This document shows, in pieces, positions 53,938-59,219 of a stretch of 59,219 nt of DNA. The DNA comes from Nodosilinea sp. WJT8-NPBG4 (GTDB lineage Bacteria; Cyanobacteriota; Cyanobacteriia; Phormidesmidales; Phormidesmidaceae). The stretch lies in contig JAHHHQ010000068.1 of the NCBI GenBank assembly GCA_019359285.1, positions 1 to 59,219 of the forward strand. Reading direction: 5' to 3'. Under the pieces are notes generated by a model. That model saw only the letters and a program-made list of their open reading frames with translations, was not told where the DNA came from and ran no database searches. Every line of letters begins with the position of its first letter. Position 1 is the stretch's first letter. The position numbers were made by a program, and so were the translations under genes.

Positions 53938-54149
53938 CTACAGTTTGCATATGACCAGGGTATAGCTCACAATCAGCAGCTCCAGCAAGACATATCCCGC
54001 CATAAGCCACCGACTCTGGGTTTGGGTTCAGCAATGTAGGCCGACCAGCTGCCGCAAATAAACACCACTATCCACACGAAGGGAATGGCAACCTCAAAGG
54101 TCCGCCAGTCAGAGCGACGCTGCTCGAAACGCACCCTAGTACGCCAGAA
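53938..54149 (-). pseudogene. Frameshifted remnant of a small two-helix membrane protein gene
   Basis: On the minus strand, one frame reads RVRFEQRRSDWRTFEVAIPF, then VWIVVFICGSWSAYIAEPKP. A different frame (one base back) continues as QSRWLMAGYVLLELLIVSYT, then LVICKL and stop at 53938. Joined, the two give a plausible protein with two hydrophobic helices, but a one-base shift near AAACCCAGAG breaks it and the N-terminus is missing. The left edge abuts the tRNA-Pro terminator. A real frameshift or a sequencing error are both possible. Confidence 0.55.
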
Positions 54150-54151
54150 CT

Positions 54152-54192
54152 AAAAAGCCGGAATCACTGCTTAAGAGTGATTCCGGCTTTTT
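54152..54192 (-). terminator. Terminator of tRNA-Pro
   Basis: A perfect 17-bp stem (arms 54152-54168 and 54176-54192, loop 7) lies 8 bases after the 3' end of tRNA-Pro on the minus strand. The minus strand shows a T run in the right place (arm ends TTTTT). Confidence 0.85.
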
Positions 54193-54199
54193 AACTCAA

Positions 54200-54273
54200 T
54201 CGGAGCGGCGGGATTTGAACCCACGACCCCCACTACCCCAAAGTGGTGCGCTACCAAGCTGCGCTACGCCCCG
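54200..54273 (-). tRNA. tRNA-Pro (anticodon GGG)
   Basis: 74 bases on the minus strand. The acceptor arm CGGGGCG pairs with CGCTCCG with one G-U, and the discriminator is A. The anticodon stem CCACT/AGTGG encloses TTGGGGT, giving GGG (codon CCC, and CCU by wobble). The T arm holds GGTTCAAATCC. Confidence 0.95.
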
Positions 54274-54362
54274 GTCTTTTAATCGTGCTTACCTAGAATA
54301 ACACAAGGCGGTACATAGCCAGATGAAATCCGAGAATTTCGCAACCGGTTTTATGAAGATCC

Positions 54363-54731
54363 TTAAAACACCGTGAGATGGAAGATGGCCTGCAGCATTT
54401 GCTGGGTCGCCTCCACGTCCCACTCACCTTCGCATTGACGACCTGACTTGAGAATGAACCGTAGGCCGTAGGCTCCTGGAAAGCCCTCTGCTTCTATCCA
54501 CAGGTGATCGGCTTCTGCTTCACAGGTAACGCGTTCATCGTCCATGAGTTCGCTGGCGATCGCCTGCATGGTTTCACGTATTTCCATCGCTAACCGCTGA
54601 AAGGCACGAAATTCGGCCTTGGTTAACTCTATAGCCCAATTGGAGCCAGCTAACAGTCCACAGTATTCAGGTGCGGTGGCGTCCCAGCCGAGCCGCCACC
54701 CATCACCTTCCTTTGTAAACCGCTCACCCAT
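54363..54731 (-). CDS. DUF1818 family protein
   Basis: 122 residues from the ATG at 54731; the frame opens at a TTG 12 bases earlier. The segment RLGWDATAPEYCGLLAGSNW, WAIELTKAEFRAFQRLAMEI and EAEGFPGAYGLRFILKSGRQ identify DUF1818, a small cyanobacterial and plastid family of unknown function. It lies 23 bases downstream of rpoZ, so the two are probably one transcript. Confidence 0.87.
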   Translation of the reverse strand: MGERFTKEGDGWRLGWDATAPEYCGLLAGSNWAIELTKAEFRAFQRLAMEIRETMQAIASELMDDERVTCEAEADHLWIEAEGFPGAYGLRFILKSGRQCEGEWDVEATQQMLQAIFHLTVF

Positions 54732-54754
54732 GAACGCGGCCAATCTTGATGCTG

Positions 54755-54982
54755 CTACTCGCCAATAATCTCAGGTTGGGTCAACTCATCAGACATCTCG
54801 ATGATGGCCCGTAGCACAGGCTTCATCTTGGGGTCTTCGTAGTTTTCAAAATCTTCGAAGCGTCTCCGCTGAGCTCGATTAGCTACTTGTACCGTAATGC
54901 GGTAGCGGTTTGAAGCAGCCCGAATCAGGTCTTCGGTGCGTCGCATAACCTGCGTACTGTCGAAAGGAGAACGCTTAGCCAT
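54755..54982 (-). CDS. rpoZ: RNA polymerase omega subunit
   Basis: 75 residues. The conserved N-terminal and middle part (LIRAASNRYRITVQVANRAQ and RRRFEDFENYEDPKMKPVLR) is the cyanobacterial omega subunit, which helps assemble the polymerase and sigma recruitment. ATG at 54982. DUF1818 follows immediately. Confidence 0.93.
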   Translation of the reverse strand: MAKRSPFDSTQVMRRTEDLIRAASNRYRITVQVANRAQRRRFEDFENYEDPKMKPVLRAIIEMSDELTQPEIIGE

Positions 54983-55093
54983 AACAGCCTAAATAAATAA
55001 CTCAAGCCCTCATTCTACCAAGAATTTTTGGTATCACCGCCTCCAATCAATCGTAGCTGCCTAGGGTTAGACCCTAGACAGCCGTTGAGGTCA

Positions 55094-55783
55094 TCAGACT
55101 TGGCTTTGTAGGCGCTGCTTAAGGCGAGCCGGATCGCCTTCGTCCAATACTCGTCCTGCCTCTAGCAGAAAGGCGCGATCGCAGTAGTCAAGTTCTACCA
55201 GTCTGTGGGTTACCCATAGAGCTGTTAGCCCCCGCTCTTTAACCAGATTTCTTACTCGTTTCACCAAATCAATTTGGCTATCGGGATCGAGTAGAGCGGT
55301 AGGCTCATCTAGTAGTAGCACCTGACAGTGTCGGGCAATGGCCCCAGCAATTGCCACCCGCTGCTTTTGCCCGCCGCTGAGAGCATAGATGGGTCGACGT
55401 TTTAGCTCCAACAGATTGATGGCGGACAATGCATTGTCAACCCGATTGCGAATCTCTGCTAAGGGGAGGTGCTCATCTACTAAGCCAAACGCTACGTCAG
55501 CCCCCACAGTCGGCATCACCAACTGGTGGTCGGGGTTCTGGAATACAAATCCCAAGGGCTTTTCGACCGACCACTCTCCCGCTTGAGGTTTCAGCAGCCC
55601 GCCTAGGATCTTTAGCAAGGTTGACTTGCCACTACCATTGTTGCCTAGCAGCATGCAGAACTCACCAGGCTGCACCGTAAGCGAGCAATTTTGCAGAACT
55701 GACAGCCCCGATGGCCACTGAAACTGCAACTGATTGACCCAAATGGCACTAGGCTCTTGAGCTGAAGCAATGTTACCAGGCAC
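55094..55783 (-). CDS. ABC transporter ATPase, energy-coupling (CbiO/EcfA) type
   Basis: 229 residues with all ATPase motifs: Walker A LLGNNGSGKSTLLKILGG (near 43-60), Q-loop VFQNPDHQLVMPTVGADV, signature YALSGGQKQRVAIAGAIA, Walker B LLLDEPTALLDPDSQ and the His switch WVTHRLVELDY. FQNPDHQL followed by a Val-rich segment is common in CbiO/EcfA ATPases of energy-coupling factor uptake systems for metals or vitamins. No permease is next to it. It starts at a GTG at 55783, whose AAGGAG is in the 3' arm of the hairpin at 55793-55833. Confidence 0.88.
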   Translation of the reverse strand: MPGNIASAQEPSAIWVNQLQFQWPSGLSVLQNCSLTVQPGEFCMLLGNNGSGKSTLLKILGGLLKPQAGEWSVEKPLGFVFQNPDHQLVMPTVGADVAFGLVDEHLPLAEIRNRVDNALSAINLLELKRRPIYALSGGQKQRVAIAGAIARHCQVLLLDEPTALLDPDSQIDLVKRVRNLVKERGLTALWVTHRLVELDYCDRAFLLEAGRVLDEGDPARLKQRLQSQV

Positions 55784-55792
55784 TGATCTTGA

Positions 55793-55833
55793 CTCCTTAA
55801 GTAGCGATCGCTTACTGATCGCTACTTAAGGAG
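55793..55833 (-). promoter_or_regulatory. 17-bp hairpin sequestering the ABC ATPase ribosome site
   Basis: Arms 55793-55809 and 55817-55833 pair perfectly over 17 bases with a 7-base loop. On the minus-strand mRNA, the 5' arm is the last codons of the UPF0367 gene, its stop codon TAA lies in the loop, and the 3' arm holds AAGGAG, 9 bases before the GTG of the ABC ATPase. The hairpin would hide that site until ribosomes finishing the UPF0367 gene disrupt the 5' arm. No T run follows, so it is not a simple terminator. Confidence 0.8.
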
Positions 55834-56087
55834 AAGAATCCCGGTGGGCGACCTGATGCTGTAGCCGTACCGCTTTTCTCAAAAATTTGGACGGCTGCAA
55901 TCTCGCTACCCAAGACGCTGATGCGTTTGTGAGGCTGTTGGTCGCAGGTGATTTCGATCAGGTGACCATTGTTGTTGCGTAGGCTCTCTGTAAGTGAGCC
56001 AAAAAGAGCCTGTGCCTCACTGGGTTCTTTCTTTTGCACAGAGAGGGGCATTGGTGTGTGTTTCAGCGTTAACTCGATCGTGAACAT
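55812..56087 (-). CDS. UPF0367 family protein
   Basis: 91 residues. The start MFTIELTLKHTPMPLSVQKK, then HLIEITCDQQPHKRISVLGS and EKSGTATASGRPPGFFSLSS, are the conserved segments of UPF0367, a small cyanobacterial family of unknown function. It is followed by the ABC ATPase gene with a hairpin between, so translation of the two is likely coupled. ATG at 56087. Confidence 0.9.
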   Translation of the reverse strand: MFTIELTLKHTPMPLSVQKKEPSEAQALFGSLTESLRNNNGHLIEITCDQQPHKRISVLGSEIAAVQIFEKSGTATASGRPPGFFSLSSDQ

Positions 56088-56432
56088 GGTTGACTACTAC
56101 TCAGTAAACAGAATATTTAGAGACGCAGGTGGCTTGAAATAAGCTTGCCTACCTATATATAGAGTGTAAAGGTTCCTATCCGACAACTACAGCTCTGGCA
56201 GGAGTAAAGAGCTACCTGGGTGGGTAATAGCCAGTAGGGTGATGTCCAACATCCGGTAACTCCAGCCCTAGCCATCATAAGGAGATGCCGCTTGTCCCTG
56301 CTAATGCTTGGCTAAGTTACAACACTATAAAAGAATAAGCTCGAACTAAAACAACCAAAATTCCTTCCCCAAAGGATAAGCAAAAATGCTTACTAGGACT
56401 GTTGAAATCCGAAGATAATTTGGGTTCCCTAG

Positions 56433-56461
56433 TTAGCCCTCCTAAAAATACCCCTTATAAT
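56433..56461 (+). promoter_or_regulatory. Candidate psbD promoter
   Basis: A consensus -10 TATAAT (56456-56461) has TTAGCC at 56433-56438, a weak -35 (3 of 6 matches), 17 bases upstream. It would give a 5' leader of about 140 bases, which is plausible for psbD. The weak -35 fits an activator-dependent or light-regulated promoter; this is inference. Confidence 0.45.
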
Positions 56462-56468
56462 GATACGT

Positions 56469-56486
56469 ACGGTAAAGAATAGTAAA
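56469..56486 (-). promoter_or_regulatory. HLR1-like direct repeat (possible RpaB site)
   Basis: On the minus strand this reads TTTACTAT-TC-TTTACCGT, an imperfect form of the HLR1 pattern (two 8-base (G/T)TTACA(T/A)(T/A) units 2 bases apart) that RpaB binds in front of high-light-controlled genes. It lies just downstream of the expected start of transcription, where binding would repress. The match is imperfect. Confidence 0.35.
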
Positions 56487-56513
56487 CACTACTCATAATC
56501 TGCAGATAGTTCA

Positions 56514-56530
56514 TTGACTGACTCAGTCAA
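56514..56530. promoter_or_regulatory. Perfect 8-bp palindrome in the psbD leader
   Basis: TTGACTGA-C-TCAGTCAA is an inverted repeat of 8 bases with one central base. It lies about 75 bases before psbD, in the likely untranslated leader, and could be an operator or a small RNA hairpin. Confidence 0.5.
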
Positions 56531-56606
56531 CTGTTTGCAGGCTAGAAGTAGCGGCATCATCTTCCGTGTACATACCTTGTTGTTAGATAGTTACGGAGAT
56601 TAGCGT

Positions 56607-57665
56607 ATGACCATAGCAATGGGACGCGCGCAAGCCGAGCGAGGATGGTTCGACGTCCTCGACGACTGGCTAAAGCGCGATCGCTTTGTGTTTATTGGGT
56701 GGTCGGGCATCCTGCTGTTCCCCTGCGCCTTCATGGCGGTAGGCGGCTGGCTGACCGGCACCACCTTTGTCACCTCCTGGTACACCCACGGCCTCGCGTC
56801 GTCGTACTTGGAAGGGTGCAACTTTTTGACCGTCGCCGTGTCTACCCCCGCCGCTAGCCTGGGTCACTCCCTGCTGCTGCTGTGGGGCCCCGAAGCCCAG
56901 GGCGACTTTGTGCGCTGGTGCCAACTCGGTGGCTTGTGGAGCTTCGTTGCTCTACACGGCACCTTCGGTCTGATTGGCTTCATGCTGCGTCAGTTCGAAG
57001 TGGCTCGTCTAGTCGGCCTGCGTCCCTACAACGCCATCGCCTTTTCGGCTCCGATTGCGGTATTTGTCAGCGTCTTTCTGATGTACCCCTTGGGGCAGTC
57101 GAGCTGGTTCTTTGCACCCAGCTTTGGCGTCGCCGCCATCTTCCGCTTCCTGCTGTTCCTGCAGGGCTTCCACAACTGGACGCTCAACCCCTTCCACATG
57201 ATGGGTGTAGCGGGTGTGTTGGGCGGAGCGCTGCTGTGCGCCATCCACGGTGCCACGGTAGAGAACACGCTGTTCAAAGACAGTGAGAACGCCAACACCT
57301 TCCGTGCGTTTGAGCCGACCCAGGCCGAAGAGACCTACTCGATGGTGACCGCCAACCGATTCTGGTCTCAGATTTTTGGGATTGCGTTTTCGAACAAGCG
57401 TTGGCTGCACTTCTTCATGCTGTTTGTGCCAGTCACCGGTTTGTGGATGAGCGCAGTGGGCATTGTGGGTCTCGGGTTGAACCTGCGGGCCTACGACTTT
57501 GTGTCCCAGGAGATTCGGGCGGCCGAAGACCCTGAGTTTGAGACCTTCTACACCAAGAACATCTTGCTGAACGAAGGCATTCGGGCCTGGATGGCACCGA
57601 CTGACCAGCCCCATGAGAAGTTTGTATTCCCCGAAGAGGTACTCCCTCGCGGTAACGCTCTGTAA
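56607..57665 (+). CDS. psbD: Photosystem II reaction centre protein D2
   Basis: 352 residues, the exact D2 length. It begins TIAMGRAQAERGWFDVLDDW and has the five membrane helices, including FVALHGTFGLIGFMLRQFEV, LLFLQGFHNWTLNPFHMMG with the chlorophyll-binding His (P680), and IHGATVENTLFKDSENANTF. The C-terminus is PHEKFVFPEEVLPRGNAL. With D1 it binds the pigments and quinones of photosystem II in the thylakoid. GGAG lies 10 bases before the ATG. In many cyanobacteria one psbD copy overlaps psbC; here a terminator follows at once and psbC is absent, so this is the stand-alone copy (psbD2 type), often light-induced. Confidence 0.97.
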   Translation: MTIAMGRAQAERGWFDVLDDWLKRDRFVFIGWSGILLFPCAFMAVGGWLTGTTFVTSWYTHGLASSYLEGCNFLTVAVSTPAASLGHSLLLLWGPEAQGDFVRWCQLGGLWSFVALHGTFGLIGFMLRQFEVARLVGLRPYNAIAFSAPIAVFVSVFLMYPLGQSSWFFAPSFGVAAIFRFLLFLQGFHNWTLNPFHMMGVAGVLGGALLCAIHGATVENTLFKDSENANTFRAFEPTQAEETYSMVTANRFWSQIFGIAFSNKRWLHFFMLFVPVTGLWMSAVGIVGLGLNLRAYDFVSQEIRAAEDPEFETFYTKNILLNEGIRAWMAPTDQPHEKFVFPEEVLPRGNAL

Positions 57666-57711
57666 GGAATTCACTATCATCCAGCTTGAGTCAGTTGATT
57701 CAGGTATTCAT

Positions 57712-57742
57712 AAAGAGAGGCGTTTAGTGCCTCTCTTTTTTT
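57712..57742 (+). terminator. Terminator of psbD
   Basis: A perfect 10-bp stem (arms 57712-57721 and 57729-57738, loop 7) is followed by a T run to 57742. It lies 46 bases after the psbD stop and confirms that psbD is monocistronic. Confidence 0.9.
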
Positions 57743-57883
57743 ATGGTGAATTCCTATCGCAGCCAACGGGATGACTAGGACAGTTATTTGAGGGCATTAT
57801 CAATGAAATCTTAGAAGGCATCGAAAGCGCTAAACCTCCTACGGAAAAGCTGTTTTAACCGCGCTCAGATTTTTTTAATTTTG

Positions 57884-58321
57884 TTACAGTTTGGAGAATA
57901 GGACAGTACAGCCGGCTTGTTCAATCAAGTCCTGGGTGTGCATAAGACTAGTGGAAACTGGCATTGTCCATCACCACAACCTGCCCAGAGCCGAGCTTAG
58001 ATATCAAGTACCGCTCGACCCAGGCTTCAAACAGATCGGCGTTGCAATGGCTGGCTTTCAAAGGTTATAGGGTTCGTCAGCCTGTAACTCTGTTGATGCG
58101 TTGAGTGTGATGAGTGTGATGATCTACTTTGAGGACAGAAAGTGGTTTGAGTGAGGGCAGCAGCCGTGGAGATATTCTTCGCTACCGTCGACGCCCGCTT
58201 CGTCAAGGTACACCACTCGAGCTAGCTCAGCTTCTTTAGAAAGGCTTGGCGTTATTGCGCTTGCTGTTAGCCGTACGCCTGTGTCTTGATACGCGTTCCC
58301 TAAGCGGTGGGCGTGGGTCAC
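57884..58321 (-). mobile_element. Decayed IS630-family transposase
   Basis: Pieces of the IS630 catalytic domain are readable on the minus strand in different frames. One frame gives VVYLDEAGVDGSEEYLHGC (the first catalytic Asp region, near 58230). Another gives SHCNADLFEAWVERYLISKL, then GSGQVVVMDNASFH and stop (second Asp, near 57970). A third gives TQDLIEQAGCTVLFSKL and stop. At least two frameshifts and premature stops make it non-functional, and the N-terminal DNA-binding domain is not recognisable. It lies between psbD and the putative rRNA promoter. Confidence 0.8.
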
Positions 58322-59069
58322 TCTGCCTAGGGAACGCGTAAACCTAATGTGGCGACGCGTCTTGCCTATAGTGACATCGGTGCTCAGTTTCAGGCCAGAA
58401 GTAAGTATCTATTGCTCGGTAAGATGGCTATGAGCGCTGGCAAAGACTCGGAAAGTCTTCAACTAGTTGACCTTAGGGTCTGTCCCCGGTAATACCCCTG
58501 AATTAGAGATGCCCTGCCCGTGGCATTACGGCGTTACAAATCGTGGGGCAAGGGTATTACGGCTGATGCTAAACATCTGACTGCCGTGGCTGTTTTCTCC
58601 CATCAGTCAACGGCCGCAAGTACTTTGTCTCGCGGGTAATCACTATAGACAGATGGCATAGCTCCTACCTGGCACTATGTATCACCAGCGTTACTGTCAG
58701 CCAGCAAGTTTGTACGATACCTCTGAAGCTAGTTCCGTTGCTCATGCTCAGTTTGAAGGGTGCTTTCAGGAATCCTGTCGTTTTCCTATAGCCCTTGAAG
58801 CAGAACTAAAGAAGGACTCCTGAGTTTGCACACAACTTCGACTACAGCCTGCGCTCAGCATGACCTGAAGTCTTTAGTCCCTGCTCAAAGGCAACTCTGC
58901 CAAGCTACCCCTGTCGCTATTTCCCCTAAAGCAAGCCCCAGATGCAATGTCTACAAAAACTTTTCTCAAAAGAGATTTTCATTTACCCTGGCCTTGCGCC
59001 CTTCTCTAATCTCCAAATCCCTTGTACTGCGTAGGTTTGAGGGCTCCCGGAAAAAATTAGCCAAAGGTG
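58322..59069. other. Roughly 750-base stretch without a supported gene
   Basis: It may hold transposon debris. Short readable frames exist, for example 58677-58823 (48 codons, ending FEGCFQESCRFPIALEAELK) and 58826-59080 (84 codons), but they lack ribosome sites and known similarity. I rate each as probably not a gene. Confidence 0.4.
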
Positions 59070-59098
59070 TTGACACCTGAGCCAAATCTAGATATATT
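59070..59098 (+). promoter_or_regulatory. Consensus promoter, probably of an rRNA operon
   Basis: TTGACA at 59070-59075 and TATATT at 59093-59098 with a 17-base spacer: a perfect -35, a near-perfect -10 and ideal spacing. This is the best promoter in the window. The downstream leader contains a boxA-like motif, which points to an rRNA operon starting beyond 59219. Confidence 0.75.
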
Positions 59099-59152
59099 GA
59101 TAAAGCGCCTGAGGGAAGCGGCTCACACGAGTCACTTACCAAGGGTTGAAGC

Positions 59153-59164
59153 GAACCTCGACAA
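59153..59164 (+). promoter_or_regulatory. boxA-like antitermination motif
   Basis: GAACCTCGACAA resembles the boxA motif GAACCTTGAAAA of cyanobacterial rRNA operons, and its CCTCGACA can pair with TGTCAAGG just downstream. Together with the strong promoter it suggests the leader of a 16S rRNA gene, which itself is not inside the window. Confidence 0.5.
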
Positions 59165-59219
59165 CTACATAGTCTAGAAACAAAGCCAAGGTTCCTGTCA
59201 AGGATTAAATTGGTTCAAC

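Larger units (their letters stand above)
56088..56606. other. 519-base region upstream of psbD
   Basis: No gene is recognised. It holds the divergent promoters of UPF0367 (minus) and psbD (plus), the -10/-35 pair at 56433-56461, an HLR1-like element and an 8-bp palindrome, each listed separately. A TATAAA at 56326-56331 has no matching -35. Confidence 0.5.

Noticed and set aside
57009..57680. Minus-strand frame of 223 codons opposite psbD
   Set aside because: psbD is certain on the other strand; codon bias alone explains the open frame.
58826..59080. 84-codon frame that runs into the putative rRNA promoter
   Set aside because: It overlaps the -35 element and contains no recognisable domain; more likely chance.

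Overview
The window comes from a cyanobacterium, most likely a thin filamentous or Leptolyngbya/Nodosilinea-like lineage. The evidence is a psbD gene for photosystem II D2, a FlvA-type flavodiiron protein, the phylloquinone genes menF and menD, a group 3 SigF sigma factor, cyanobacterial RpoZ, a COP23 protein, several cyanobacteria-restricted families (DUF1824, DUF1818, DUF1350, UPF0367) and very frequent GCGATCGC (HIP1) octamers. The lineage call is inference; no rRNA gene lies inside the window.

Layout. Positions 1-2030 look accessory: the first 21 codons of an IS630-type transposase, an AT-richer serine hydrolase, a gene remnant and a GFA-fold protein. From 2.07 to 18.7 kb there are core genes (hisA, fabI, radC) mixed with secreted, membrane and repeat proteins: a CPBP-protease fusion, a repeat protein of unknown function, an AMIN protein, a COP23 protein and a WG-repeat lipoprotein. 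Positions 18.7-30.8 kb hold a WecG/TagA glycosyltransferase, FlvA, menF-menD, a sensor kinase, two ferredoxins, and a minus-strand run containing hisZ, a J-domain/TPR gene and an inositol-monophosphatase-family gene. tRNA-Ser(GGA) follows. Positions 31-45 kb contain an EamA transporter with a long coiled-coil extension, an ABC1/UbiB kinase, a DegT aminotransferase, ribD, a WCGLC thioredoxin, a CHASE2-GGDEF-EAL protein, a DUF92 protein (VTE6/phytyl-phosphate kinase family), an anti-sigma kinase and a DUF1350 protein. Positions 45-54 kb carry an alpha/beta hydrolase, trxA-folK-NUDIX, a nitroreductase, a HAD hydrolase, sigF, a second hydrolase, a small membrane protein and a carotenoid oxygenase. 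Positions 54-57.7 kb carry tRNA-Pro(GGG), DUF1818-rpoZ, UPF0367-ABC ATPase and a monocistronic psbD. The last 1.5 kb is mostly decayed sequence with an IS630 remnant. It ends in a consensus promoter and a boxA-like leader that probably belong to an rRNA operon starting just beyond the window.

How the genes work together. Several belong to the photosynthetic redox system: D2, FlvA, ferredoxins, thioredoxins, phylloquinone synthesis and possibly phytol salvage through DUF92. SigF, the anti-sigma-like kinase, the sensor kinase and the c-di-GMP enzyme are regulatory. No phage, CRISPR array, toxin-antitoxin pair or recognised defence island is visible.

Most notable observations: (1) a 17-bp hairpin that contains the end of the UPF0367 gene in one arm and the Shine-Dalgarno of the next gene in the other, suggesting translational coupling; (2) two alpha/beta hydrolases that lack different catalytic residues; (3) unusual fusions (CPBP protease, EamA transporter, AMIN protein); (4) a stand-alone psbD whose ribosome-binding segment is repeated as a 16-mer upstream of sigF.
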